From positions 124,001 to 188,000 of the forward strand of contig NZ_JAKFGB010000020.1 of the NCBI RefSeq assembly GCF_022267515.1: a stretch of 64,000 nt of DNA, written 5' to 3'. The notes under the pieces were generated by a model. That model worked only from the letters and a program-made list of their open reading frames with translations. It was not told where the DNA came from and made no database searches. This document shows, one piece after another, positions 55,688 to 64,000 of the stretch; position 1 is the first letter of the stretch; each line of letters begins with the position of its first letter. The position numbers and the translations under genes were made by a program. This DNA is from Rubinisphaera margarita (GTDB lineage: Bacteria; Planctomycetota; Planctomycetia; Planctomycetales; Planctomycetaceae).

Positions 55688-57990
55688 CGTTTTCTCTGCT
55701 CAATTTCGGAATGCTGGCCGGCCTGATGGCAGTCACGATTCCGATTGTCGTGCACTTGCTGAATCGGCGGAGGTACGACGTTGTCGAGTGGGGCGCGATG
55801 CAGTTTTTGCAACTGGGCGAACGGACCCGTCAGCGGATTAAACTGAGCGACCTGCTGCTGCTCCTGTTGCGAATTGCGATGATCAGTCTGCTCGTGCTCG
55901 TCTTCACGAGGCCGTTCGTCAAAGGGAACACGTTTATCCGCAGTTTGTATCCAGAGCCAATCGATCTGGTGATTGTGATCGACGGTTCCTACAGCATGGG
56001 CTGGACTGGCGAAGCGATCACACCGCACGCCCGGGCGATTCAGTACACGCATAATCTGCTCGATAATCTGACGGCTGTGGATCGCGTCGCCATTATTGAT
56101 GCCCGGTCGAGGCCTGATCTGCTCACGCCGGCTCCGTTGACCGACACCGCCACAGCGCGGCTCGAACTGGAGAAGCTACAGCGGCCCGACGGCACTGCGA
56201 ATCTGATTGCCGGAGTGACGGAAGCGTGCAAGCTGTTGACGCAATCCTTCTCAACCCGTCGCGAAATCGTCGTGTTGACCGATCGGCAGGCAATCTCCTG
56301 GGAGAATCCCGACAGCGCCGCTTGGAACGAGTTCCTGAAACTCCGGCAGGCGGCTGCCGTTCCGATTGGACTGGCGGGAATCGATGTCGGTTCGCCGACG
56401 ATGAATCAGTTCGAGAACTTCCAGGTTGGCAAGCTCAAACTGAATCGCGATATGACTGTGACCGATACCGTGGTTTCGGTCTCCACACTGGTCGGTTACA
56501 GCGGATCGAAAAGTGAAGCCGACGTGGAGCTCGTCTGGTCGGTCGATGGCCAGCAGTTGAGCCGCGAAACCGATTCCCTGCAGTTGAAGCCGGGCGAGGA
56601 AGTTGTCGCCGAGCTGACGACCCGATTCTCCGATGCCGGCTCGCATGTGATTACCGCGTCGGTGCCGGACGATTCTCTTCCCGGCGATAACGTTGCTCAG
56701 ATTGTGGTCGATGTTCTCGAACAGATTCCGGTCGTCGTCGCTGTTCCCGGCAGCGAAGAACCCCAGCAAATCCAGGGGCAGGAACCGGAGTCCGACTTCT
56801 ATCTGACCAAAGTCTTCGGTAATCCGGATGTGGAACGAGCCTGGGCGAACTCGCGACGGATTCCGCAGGGCAAGGTCGATGCGGCACTTCTCAGAGAAAC
56901 TCGCGTCCTGTTCTGGATCGGGCCGGGTGATGAGAACACCGATTGGGACATGCTGACCGATTTCCTGCTCAACGGGGGCTCGGTTGTGCTCGTGCCGGAT
57001 CATGATGCGACCGAGAGTGACTACGAGGTTCTGCGGGACAGCTGGCGTTTTGAAGATCAGCGCGTCGTCCCGGTTCGCTTCGCTGAGAAAGTGGTCCGTC
57101 GAGAGGACGGCGAGACTCGCTCGCATTTCGATTTGCTCTCGTTTTCTTCGGCCTGGCTCGAACCGTTCCGAGATGCGGAGAAGACCGATCTGCAGGACGT
57201 CTTGATTAGTGAGTACTGGCTGCTTGAGACCCCGGAGAAATTCGACGATGATTCGACCGCGGATACCGATGATGTGTTGAATCCTGCGGCCACGGGGGCG
57301 AAGTTCGACAGTGGCCGTCCCTGGCTGATCGAACGGAACGTGGGACGTGGAAAGCTGGTCGTCTCTTCAATGGCGATCGATGGTCAATCCTCGGATCTGG
57401 TTCGTCAGCGGGGATTTGTTCCGCTGATGCACGAGATGATTTTCGGTCTGACGCAGACATCTTCCCAACGGAATATCGAACTCGATGAACCGTTGATCGT
57501 CCAGCAGCTTCCCTGTCAGCCGTTGAATCTGACTGTCCTGGGACCCGATGAACGGAGACTGAAAGCTCAACGGGCCGGCAGCGGCGATCGTCTGACGTGG
57601 CGTCTGGGGAATCTCAAGTTGTCAGGCCTCTATCAGGTGCAGGTCGACTGTGATGGAGCAGCCGAGACATCGGCCAGCGAACTGCCATTCTATGCCTTTG
57701 CGGATCGGGATGAATCGGAGACGGCTCTGCTCACTGCTGAAGCTCAGCAGGAGTTTCGCGAAGCGTTCGGGATGAACTGGCGGGTCAACTCGGGTGAAGT
57801 CCTTGAAGACCTGGCCACGGCTTCGGGCGGCATCGAAATCTGGCCGTTCCTGCTGTTTCTCGTCACGGCCATGCTGATCGGCGAACTCTTCATCACCCGC
57901 CGAATGGTTCAGGGCGGACACCACCAGATCGAATTCGACCAGCAACCAGAGGCCGAGCCAGCCCCAGAACCGGCTTTCGCCGTCGAGTAA
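55684..57990 (+). CDS. BatA/von Willebrand A domain membrane protein
   Basis: 768 residues. The N-terminus is the BatA pattern: FGMLAGLMAVTIPIVVHLLN and RRRYDVVEWGAMQFL, then a second helix at about 56-76. The VWA domain starts at 94 with DLVIVIDGSYSMGW; D100-x-S102-x-S104 is the MIDAS start. A glutamine-amidotransferase-like/Ig region follows, with a closing transmembrane helix near 715-735 (WPFLLFLVTAMLIGELFITR) and a short Glu/Pro-rich tail. Such proteins often sit in MoxR-BatA operons, but no MoxR ATPase is in the window. The VWA part is probably outside the cytoplasm. Confidence 0.85.
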   Translation: MTFSLLNFGMLAGLMAVTIPIVVHLLNRRRYDVVEWGAMQFLQLGERTRQRIKLSDLLLLLLRIAMISLLVLVFTRPFVKGNTFIRSLYPEPIDLVIVIDGSYSMGWTGEAITPHARAIQYTHNLLDNLTAVDRVAIIDARSRPDLLTPAPLTDTATARLELEKLQRPDGTANLIAGVTEACKLLTQSFSTRREIVVLTDRQAISWENPDSAAWNEFLKLRQAAAVPIGLAGIDVGSPTMNQFENFQVGKLKLNRDMTVTDTVVSVSTLVGYSGSKSEADVELVWSVDGQQLSRETDSLQLKPGEEVVAELTTRFSDAGSHVITASVPDDSLPGDNVAQIVVDVLEQIPVVVAVPGSEEPQQIQGQEPESDFYLTKVFGNPDVERAWANSRRIPQGKVDAALLRETRVLFWIGPGDENTDWDMLTDFLLNGGSVVLVPDHDATESDYEVLRDSWRFEDQRVVPVRFAEKVVRREDGETRSHFDLLSFSSAWLEPFRDAEKTDLQDVLISEYWLLETPEKFDDDSTADTDDVLNPAATGAKFDSGRPWLIERNVGRGKLVVSSMAIDGQSSDLVRQRGFVPLMHEMIFGLTQTSSQRNIELDEPLIVQQLPCQPLNLTVLGPDERRLKAQRAGSGDRLTWRLGNLKLSGLYQVQVDCDGAAETSASELPFYAFADRDESETALLTAEAQQEFREAFGMNWRVNSGEVLEDLATASGGIEIWPFLLFLVTAMLIGELFITRRMVQGGHHQIEFDQQPEAEPAPEPAFAVE

Positions 57991-57998
57991 ACCCAGCG

Positions 57999-58065
57999 AA
58001 TCCCAACCCGAAGCGTCAGCGAGGGCATTTCGGTGCGTCCCTCGCTGACGTTTCAGGTTGGGATT
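57999..58065. terminator. Large 27-bp-arm hairpin between convergent genes
   Basis: Arms 57999-58025 and 58039-58065 are nearly perfect (AATCCCAACC ... GCGTCAGCGAGGG / CCCTCGCTGACG ... GGTTGGGATT). It starts 9 bp after the BatA gene stop. The sequence has the look of a planctomycete dispersed palindrome and could stop transcription both ways. Confidence 0.7.
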
Positions 58066-58134
58066 ATTGAGGCCGCGAAGCTCTTGCTGTTGTATTGCGT
58101 TCAGCAGTCGATGGCACTTTGAGTCTGGAACCGA

Positions 58135-58938
58135 TCAGTTGGTCCACTGTTTGACAACGCCCGAAACAATCCGATGCGTTGTGAGGTGATCACGGAGGAT
58201 GAGGGCTCCGGTTTCGTCGATACCTTCGCAGCGGCCCATCAGGAATTCTTCTTCGCTGCCGGAGCCGGTTTCGATGGTTACGAGCTGATCGTCGAGAAGA
58301 TGGTCCCGCTGCCACATGCCGGGGAACATCTGCTGGCGGAAGTCTTCCTGCTCAAGAGCCCGCTGCATGGTCAGCAGAAGTTGACTCAGAATTGCGGTTC
58401 GGTCGAGGGGGCAGCCAGCCAGGTCGGTGAGAGAAATCGCCGACTCTCGGAGTTCCGGAGGCATCCCTCTCGTCGAGTTATTGACGTTGAGTCCAATCCC
58501 GATCACGAGTCGTGGCGGTTGGGAGCCGGTCTGTTCCAGCAGAATGCCGCTGAGTTTGCGGTTGCGAAGATACAGGTCGTTCGGCCACTTCAGCTGATAG
58601 TCGGACGCCGAGGTCAACTGTAGTGAGCTAACCGTTTCGCGGACGACAGCAGCGGTAACCAGCGAGAGCAGCGGCGTCTCGGTTGCGGTGATTCCGTACT
58701 GCTGCGGCTCGATCAGGATAGAAAACGTCAGCGAGCCGGTATGAGATCGCCAGAGGTTTCGACCGCGTCCCCGGCCCGCGGTTTGAGATTCGGCAATGAT
58801 CACTGCGGGCGTCTGATATCGCGAAGCTTCTTCGCGGGCATGACGGTTGGTCGAGTCCAGCTCGGCGTGCAGGTCGATTGTCCAGTCGGGGCAGGCCTGC
58901 TGAAGCCGACCGGCATCGAGGGGATCTAACTCACTCAC
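58135..58938 (-). CDS. birA: Biotin-protein ligase BirA, without repressor domain
   Basis: 267 residues. It joins biotin to the biotin carrier of acetyl-CoA carboxylase using ATP. Motifs: LDSTNRHAREEA, AESQTAGRGRGRNLWRSHTG (biotinyl-AMP loop), LKWPNDLYLRNRKLSGILLE, IGIGLNVNN. There is no N-terminal winged helix, so it should not repress bio genes. A C-terminal SH3-like domain is present. Its ATG overlaps the stop of the EamA gene (4 bp), so the two are an operon. Confidence 0.93.
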   Translation of the reverse strand: MSELDPLDAGRLQQACPDWTIDLHAELDSTNRHAREEASRYQTPAVIIAESQTAGRGRGRNLWRSHTGSLTFSILIEPQQYGITATETPLLSLVTAAVVRETVSSLQLTSASDYQLKWPNDLYLRNRKLSGILLEQTGSQPPRLVIGIGLNVNNSTRGMPPELRESAISLTDLAGCPLDRTAILSQLLLTMQRALEQEDFRQQMFPGMWQRDHLLDDQLVTIETGSGSEEEFLMGRCEGIDETGALILRDHLTTHRIVSGVVKQWTN

Positions 58939-59918
58939 GACTGCTGCCTTCGCTCCATCAGAATCAGTCCGATCATGGTCAGAATCACGCCTGAGATCAG
59001 CCAGATGGTCAGTGGCTCCATGAAGATCATCACCCCGGCCAGAGAAGCCATTGCGATCTGTGAGGTGTTGATCATGTTGACCTGATTCACCGGAAGATGC
59101 CGATAGGCGAATCCGATGGAGTAAAACGCAATCGCATTGAAGAAGCCGGCGAGCAGCATGATGCCGGTCTCGCGGGGCGTGGTTGCCAGAAGTTCTTCCA
59201 TCGGGATTCGCAGCACGGAAGCCAGCGTCATTCCGACAAGTCCCGTGGTGCTGATTAGAAACAATGTCGCCGAGACAGGGAGGTTGCGAACGTTTCGTCG
59301 AATGACGACGCCGGAGACGCCGTAGCTGGTCCCGGCAATCATCGCCACGGTAATTCCGAGAGCGATCTGGCTGCCGGATGCGGAAGAGAGAATCGCCTGC
59401 GAGGCTTCCCCGGCTCCGAAGCTGAGAATCGTGACGGCTCCCATCAGAAACGCGAGAGCAAGCAGGGTGCGGCCGGTAATTGGTTCTCCCAGGAAGAAGC
59501 GGCTTGCGACGGCTCCACCTGTCAGGATCATCGAGAAGCAGATCGGCACGGTCATCGCCAGACCGATCAGGCCGAGGCTGTACTGGAACATCATGTTCCC
59601 GCCGAATTGCATGGCAATGCCGGTGCAGATTAACGGTAGAACGAGGTGACGCGGTGGAAACGCGACCGCTCCGCGGAAGTAATTGGTGAGAACGAGCGAC
59701 CAGGTCAGAAAGAAGGCCGGCACGGCTTTGTGAGCGGTGATCCAGATCGACCAGTCGATGTCACCGGGGCGGGCACTTTCTCGCAGAGCGATATTGGCGG
59801 CCGTATAGCCGACTGCGGCGACGAAGCCGAACAGCACTCCGATCCAGGCCTGAGCGGCTCCATGCGGCGGCGTGACAATCTCTTTCTCGACCGACGGAGA
59901 TTCACAGACTTCAGACAT
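58935..59918 (-). CDS. EamA/DMT-family transporter
   Basis: 327 residues with about ten transmembrane helices in two EamA halves (AAQAWIGVLFGFVAAVGYTA; ITVAMIAGTSYGVSGVVIRR). The C-terminus is a short basic tail (MERRQQS). The substrate is unknown; the family exports metabolites or amino acids. It is coupled to birA by a 4-bp overlap. It is divergent from the AroD-AroE gene across 190 bp. Confidence 0.88.
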   Translation of the reverse strand: MSEVCESPSVEKEIVTPPHGAAQAWIGVLFGFVAAVGYTAANIALRESARPGDIDWSIWITAHKAVPAFFLTWSLVLTNYFRGAVAFPPRHLVLPLICTGIAMQFGGNMMFQYSLGLIGLAMTVPICFSMILTGGAVASRFFLGEPITGRTLLALAFLMGAVTILSFGAGEASQAILSSASGSQIALGITVAMIAGTSYGVSGVVIRRNVRNLPVSATLFLISTTGLVGMTLASVLRIPMEELLATTPRETGIMLLAGFFNAIAFYSIGFAYRHLPVNQVNMINTSQIAMASLAGVMIFMEPLTIWLISGVILTMIGLILMERRQQS

Positions 59919-60108
59919 CTGGCAGGCTTTGCAATTAGGCGGGGAACTCAGCAGCAGGGTAGGTAGTCGAGCTGGGAAAGTCCATTGTGAAGGTCGCGGC
60001 GATCAGACATATCGGCGTCGTAATCTGGTGAGAGTGGCCCGGGATCGGTAGAGTGTTAGCGCACGCGAGAATGCATTCTGGAACAGACCTCAGCAGGATT
60101 TCGAACTT

Positions 60109-61554
60109 ATGCTCTGCATTTCTGTTACGCCGACCTCACGGACCCTCGCTCGTGTCGATCTGCTGAATGCATCCCGTCAGGGAGACATTATCGAGCTCTG
60201 CCTGGATCATCTTGCCAAAGAGCCCGACTTCAAAGAGCTGCTCGACGGCGTCAGCAAGCCGGTCATCATCTCCTGCAAACGCAAGCAGGACGGCGGTCAG
60301 TGGCAGGGGACAGAAGAGGAGCGTCTCACTCTGCTGCGGCAGGCGATTGTCGCCGGACCGGATTACATCGAGCTCGATCTCGACATCGCTCCCAAAGTGC
60401 CCCGCTTCGGGAATACGCAGCGCGTGATTTCCGTCACAAGGCTCGATCGTCCCGAATACGATATCGACGCGCTGTTCGAAGAAGCGGTCATGCACAAGGC
60501 CGATGTCATCAAGTTCCGCTGGCCGACCCGCACACTCGATGACGCCTGGCCGCTGCTGGCCGCTGTAAGTCAGCGACGCGGCCTGCCGATTGTGGGGCAG
60601 GGGATTGGCCGTCCCGAGTTGACGTTTTCTCTGCTGGCCCAGAAGTACGAATCGCCCTGGATCTACGCGGCTCTCGAGAAGGGGATGGAAGATCACCCCG
60701 GGCAGGCGACCGTGGAAGAACTGCGGGAGATTTATTCCGTCAACGAAATCGACCGGCAGACGAAATTCATTGCCGTGGCCGGATTCGGCGAGTTGGAAGA
60801 AGAGACGGTCCGCGTGCTCAACGCCGGTTTTCGAGCCGTGTCACTCAACATGAGGTGCCTGCCGGTTGAGATCGACAGGCTCGATCGACTTGGCAAAATG
60901 TTCGACATTCTCAAGGTTCGCGTCCTGCTGGCGAACTCCGAGTTGGGGACACGTCTGCGTTCCTTTATCGATGTCGCCAACGAAGCGGACGCCGCGACAG
61001 GATTCTTCGACGTGCTGCTGAAACAGGCGGACGGCTGGCATGGGTTCAACACGCTGCGTCGCAGCACCCTCCGCCGACTGGAGCCGAAGCTCCGGGAAGC
61101 CTTCCCGCATGAGACAATGCTGAACCGGCGATCGGCCCTCGTGATCGGAAACGGCGGGCTGGGTAGAACAGCGGTCAGCATTCTGAAGGAACGTCAGGCA
61201 GTGATCGGCTTGAGTGGTCCGGACGAAAAGCAGGCCCAGGCCGAAGCGGCGGAACTTGGTATCCGGCATGTGCCGTTTCAATCGCTCTATGATACCCACC
61301 ACGACATCGTGGTCCTCGCCGACTCGGCCCTGCAGAAAGGCTCGGGCCGGATGCAGTTTAATCCGTCGTATCTGCGTCCTGATTTGTTCGTGATCGACTT
61401 CGCCAGCCTGGGCAGCGAGCATCCACTGGGAGCCGAAGCCCGCGAACGGGGCTGTTACGTCGTCGACGGCCGCCAGATCTGGACCGACCTGCTTGCTGCC
61501 CGCTTCAAGGCGATTACCGGTGAAAACCTGAGTGTCCATGCGGACAATTCCTAA
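60109..61554 (+). CDS. Fused AroD-AroE-like protein with changed active sites
   Basis: 481 residues. Residues 1-210 resemble type I 3-dehydroquinate dehydratase: VIISCKRKQDGGQW, YIELDLD, Schiff-base Lys135 in ADVIKFRWP, and PGQATVEELREIY. The catalytic His of the family (SxHD) is absent: the site reads VISVTRLDRP (T110). Residues 218-475 resemble shikimate dehydrogenase: FIAVAGFGELEEETVRVLNA (usual HSxSP absent), GFNTLRR (usual NTDG), and the NADP loop VIGNGGLGRTAVSIL. The Lys and Asp of AroE are thus not visible. The fold is kept but both activities are doubtful. Bifunctional AroD-AroE proteins are known in plants and some bacteria. Confidence 0.75.
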   Translation: MLCISVTPTSRTLARVDLLNASRQGDIIELCLDHLAKEPDFKELLDGVSKPVIISCKRKQDGGQWQGTEEERLTLLRQAIVAGPDYIELDLDIAPKVPRFGNTQRVISVTRLDRPEYDIDALFEEAVMHKADVIKFRWPTRTLDDAWPLLAAVSQRRGLPIVGQGIGRPELTFSLLAQKYESPWIYAALEKGMEDHPGQATVEELREIYSVNEIDRQTKFIAVAGFGELEEETVRVLNAGFRAVSLNMRCLPVEIDRLDRLGKMFDILKVRVLLANSELGTRLRSFIDVANEADAATGFFDVLLKQADGWHGFNTLRRSTLRRLEPKLREAFPHETMLNRRSALVIGNGGLGRTAVSILKERQAVIGLSGPDEKQAQAEAAELGIRHVPFQSLYDTHHDIVVLADSALQKGSGRMQFNPSYLRPDLFVIDFASLGSEHPLGAEARERGCYVVDGRQIWTDLLAARFKAITGENLSVHADNS

Positions 61555-61795
61555 GGTTTTGAGTCGGATAAATCCTGGTGTTCACTGCTGTGTTCATTGT
61601 ATGCCGCTTGATTCTGGGAGAATGGGCGCCTTCACTTAGGAAATTCCTCACGCCGGCAACGCGCAATCGTATAATTATGTGTTTAATCATGCGGTCGGCA
61701 GATGGGACTCGGATTCGGGCATGGCTATTGCTCCGTTCCAATGAATGAAACGGCCGATTCGGTCCACATGCCGAGCATGTCCCAAGGGAGGATTC

Positions 61796-62827
61796 ATGTT
61801 CAAGATCTCCATTCTCGCAGTCGCGTTTATGTCGACGCCCATGGAAGTTGATCTGGTTAATCGATTTGATCAGCTTCAACTCGATAACGGTCTGTTCCTC
61901 GATCGGGCCAGTGATCGCAGTACGGTCAGTTCGGCTGCAACCGGACTGGGGTCCTTTGCGCTCGCTCACGCAGCGACCCGAGGGCTTCGCGATCCACGTG
62001 AAGTGAGTGAGCGACTGTACAACGCATTTCATACGACGGTGAACGCGAATCCCGTGCAGAATCGGGGCTGGCTCAGCCACTTTACGGATGCTGAAGCCAC
62101 ACCGAAGTCTTATTCAGAAGTTTCGACGATCGATACGGCGCTGTTCTATCTGGGAATGGAACGAGCCGCTGAGCTGCTGGGGGAAGAAGACCTTCTTGCC
62201 GAGATTCGAGCTGCGCGGAATCAGATCGATGTCGACTACGTCCTGCGGAACGGGCAGTTTCTGCACGGGTTTTACTGGCCCGACGACGATGCTCCGGCCG
62301 AGAGTCGGAAGCCGGTTTTCATTCGACATCGGTGGAACGATTCCTCCGAAGGCTTCGTGATCTACAAGCTGTTCGGACTCGACTTTCAGTTTGAAGTTCG
62401 TCGCATCGATTACCCTCTGTTCGTCTACCTGTACCCGTTGATGTTCTTCGAAGACGAAACCTATGTCGCCCTGCTGGGAGAAGCCCTTCAGTTTCAGATT
62501 CAGGAGTACGGCTACAGCGGCGTGACAGCGACCGACGGTCCCAAGGGGTATACGATTTACGATCAGAATCTGATCTCGCCGCTGCTCCTGTCGGCGGTCG
62601 GGTCCCGGTTCCCTTCGGCGTTGGAAACGATCGAGAAGTACTCACTCGACCCAGCGGTAGCGGCTTATTACATCCCGAGCGGATGGGTGACGACCGATGA
62701 TCTGACCATTGACCTGGCCAGTGCCTACGTGCTGCTCGTGAAATGGAAGGCGTTTGACGCGGTGACCGAAGTGACTGAATCCACGAATCCGGCCGTACTT
62801 CGCATTGCCCAACAGACTGCGGACTGA
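61796..62827 (+). CDS. GH144/glucoamylase-like domain protein
   Basis: 343 residues from ATG 61796 (AAGGGAGGATTC upstream). The alpha/alpha-barrel family PF10091 signatures are present: LDNGLFLDRASDRSTVSSAA (near 22-42), TGLGSFALAHAATRG, then GWLSHFTDAEATP, EVSTIDTALFYLGMERAAEL and GFYWPDDD. GH144 members cut beta-1,2-glucans. This protein is shorter than typical family members (400 or more residues), and no clear signal peptide is present (MFKISILAVAFMSTPMEVDL is marginal). It has its own terminator. Confidence 0.72.
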   Translation: MFKISILAVAFMSTPMEVDLVNRFDQLQLDNGLFLDRASDRSTVSSAATGLGSFALAHAATRGLRDPREVSERLYNAFHTTVNANPVQNRGWLSHFTDAEATPKSYSEVSTIDTALFYLGMERAAELLGEEDLLAEIRAARNQIDVDYVLRNGQFLHGFYWPDDDAPAESRKPVFIRHRWNDSSEGFVIYKLFGLDFQFEVRRIDYPLFVYLYPLMFFEDETYVALLGEALQFQIQEYGYSGVTATDGPKGYTIYDQNLISPLLLSAVGSRFPSALETIEKYSLDPAVAAYYIPSGWVTTDDLTIDLASAYVLLVKWKAFDAVTEVTESTNPAVLRIAQQTAD

Positions 62828-62841
62828 TGGATCTCCTTCTC

Positions 62842-62886
62842 CCCCGGGCGGGCTGAATTTTCTTTCGCCCCCCGGGGCCTGCTTTT
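62842..62886 (+). terminator. GC-rich terminator
   Basis: CCCCGGGCGGGC (62842-62853) pairs with GCCCCCCGGGG (62867-62877) with one bulge, and TTTT follows at 62883-62886. It ends the GH144-like gene. Confidence 0.7.
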
Positions 62887-62995
62887 GCTGTTGCGGCGGC
62901 CCGGGGTTGTCGCAGATGTCGGACATGGTATAAGCGCTGGACTGTCTCCCTGTGCAAATCCGCGCTGTCCGATCATCCGCTGAGGCACCGTCACG

Positions 62996-63712
62996 ATGAC
63001 TGAGTTCTGGATCATGATCCTCCTGGCCACACTCGCGGGAGCGGCAATGCCCCTCGGAGGACTCTTCGCGTCCGTGGAGCGAATTCGGCCGAAGTGGCTG
63101 GAACAGGAGTTCCGGCATTCGGTCATTGCCTTCGGTGGCGGAATCCTGTTGTCAGCGGTGGCACTCGTCCTTGTCCCCGATGGCATGGATCGGCTCTCGG
63201 TGATTCCGGTGGTCCTCTGGTTTGCCGCCGGCGGGATTGCGTTTCTGGGAGTCGATGTTCTGCTGAGCCGCTCGCAGAGTTCCGCCAGCAATCTGGTCGC
63301 AATGCTCACCGATTTCATTCCCGAAGCGATGGCCCTTGGAGCGGGATTCGCGAGTGGAGACAGCACGGGCTATCTGCTGGCGCTGCTGATCGCATTCCAG
63401 AATCTGCCGGAAGGCTTCAACGCCTATCGCGAAATGATCTCCGGCTCATCCGGCCAGTCGTCCCGCAAAATTCTGCTGTTGATGCTGTGTCTGGTCCCGC
63501 TTGGCCCGCTGTCAACGCTGCTCGGCTACTTCGTCCTGGCGCCGTTTCCCTCGGTGGTGGGAGCGATCATGCTGTTCGCCGGCGGTGGAATTCTGTATCT
63601 GACCTTCGAAGACATCGCTCCCCAGGCCCGATTGAAGAATCATCGTCCGCCCGCACTTGGCGTAATTGCGGGGTTTCTCATCGGCATCGTCGGACACATG
63701 CTGCTCTCGTAA
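62996..63712 (+). CDS. ZIP-family metal transporter
   Basis: 238 residues with about eight transmembrane helices. The metal-site helices read TDFIPEAMALGAGF (usual H-N-x-P-E-G; here D-F-I-P-E-A) and IAFQNLPEGFNAYREM (usual H-E-x-P-E-G; here Q-N-L-P-E-G). The double Glu is kept but the two His are replaced, so metal or direction may differ from zinc uptake. It imports or moves divalent metals across the inner membrane. The gap before it (62828-62995) holds the terminator above and the promoter. Confidence 0.85.
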   Translation: MTEFWIMILLATLAGAAMPLGGLFASVERIRPKWLEQEFRHSVIAFGGGILLSAVALVLVPDGMDRLSVIPVVLWFAAGGIAFLGVDVLLSRSQSSASNLVAMLTDFIPEAMALGAGFASGDSTGYLLALLIAFQNLPEGFNAYREMISGSSGQSSRKILLLMLCLVPLGPLSTLLGYFVLAPFPSVVGAIMLFAGGGILYLTFEDIAPQARLKNHRPPALGVIAGFLIGIVGHMLLS

Positions 63713-63724
63713 CGAGGCGGCTGG

Positions 63725-64000
63725 TCAGGACTTGATGCGATACTTGGCCAGATTGAGGTCGCGCTGAATATCCGCCTGCACTTCGGTGATGGGACGGTCT
63801 CCGCGGACGGAAATTACGAGTTCTTTGCGACGGAAGAGGTTCAGGGCCGGCAGAGTCTTGTCCTGATAATCCTGCAGTCGTTCACGGATCGCGACCTCGT
63901 TGTCGTCCGGGCGGCGAATCAGTTCTCTGCTGCCACAGGCATCACAAACGCCGGGGACGGCCGGCGCAGCCGAGACCAGATTGTAGGTTGCCCCGCAGTT
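63725..64000 (-). CDS. adk: Adenylate kinase, C-terminal part (cut by window edge)
   Basis: The last 91 residues of adenylate kinase; the start is beyond the right edge. The LID zinc motif is seen as NCGATYNLVSAAPAVPGVCD and ACG (Cys pairs of the zinc LID). RRPDDNEVAIRERLQDYQDK follows, matching R-x-DD and RL-x-x-Y of the family. The end is an alpha helix with VQADIQRDLNLAKY. It interconverts ATP, ADP and AMP in the cytosol. It is convergent with the ZIP gene across 12 bp. Confidence 0.93.
   Translation of the reverse strand, partial: NCGATYNLVSAAPAVPGVCDACGSRELIRRPDDNEVAIRERLQDYQDKTLPALNLFRRKELVISVRGDRPITEVQADIQRDLNLAKYRIKS

Overview
The window looks like chromosomal DNA of a planctomycete, probably in the Planctomycetales. 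The evidence is a pilin-like DUF1559 protein followed by a small lipoprotein, a DUF1080 protein, an exported sulfatase, a Coa1-like protein, a BatA/VWA protein, doubled chaperonin genes, csrA, and many large exported proteins of unknown function. Base composition is moderately GC-rich and even throughout. I see no transposase, integrase, phage gene, tRNA, rRNA or CRISPR array. About sixty protein genes are supported, two of them cut by the window edges: a groEL on the left and adk on the right.

Layout. 1-5.1 kb is a chaperone block: groEL (canonical Met-Gly-rich tail), groES, a second groEL without that tail, a strong terminator, then dnaJ and grpE. 5.2-6.5 kb holds two small zinc-ribbon proteins (FmdB-like, YacG) and a nucleoside-phosphorylase-like gene. 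6.6-15.6 kb holds an orphan eboA, an efflux adaptor, a SpoU methyltransferase, a repeat-domain exported protein, a Coa1-like protein, yjbQ, aroC and an aspartate-type aminotransferase. 15.7-22.8 kb holds moaE, moaD and a 1001-residue FAD/iron-sulfur oxidoreductase in one tight operon, then recQ and purQ.

23.0-32.3 kb is a surface-glycan type cluster on the + strand: four SAM methyltransferases (one TylF-like), one GT2 and two GT4 glycosyltransferases, a VOC protein and an MsbA-like ABC exporter. This could make and export an O-methylated polysaccharide or glycolipid. 32.6-45 kb is a typical planctomycete mix: a prenyltransferase-fold protein, a methyltransferase, a sulfatase, DUF1559 with a lipoprotein, DUF1080, two large exported unknowns, a lipid kinase and an exported PrxQ-type peroxiredoxin. 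45-54 kb has a 744-residue membrane protein, a kinase-fold protein, an ABC-F ATPase, an FHA membrane protein, gatC and a bL28-like gene. 54.6-64 kb has csrA, an Sm-like small protein coupled to a BatA/VWA protein, birA with an EamA transporter, an AroD-AroE fusion with degraded active sites, a GH144-like protein, a ZIP transporter and adk.

The most unusual observations are: (i) a family of four intergenic elements of about 65-105 bp whose ends read TAGAGCA and which supply the TAG stop codon of the abutting gene in every case; (ii) the AroD-AroE fusion, which appears to lack catalytic residues in both halves; (iii) the groEL-groES-groEL arrangement with unequal tails; (iv) eboA without its usual partners; (v) a csrA leader rich in GGA motifs beside a long inverted repeat. 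No complete new defence or mobile system is visible. All family assignments are from reading motifs by eye.
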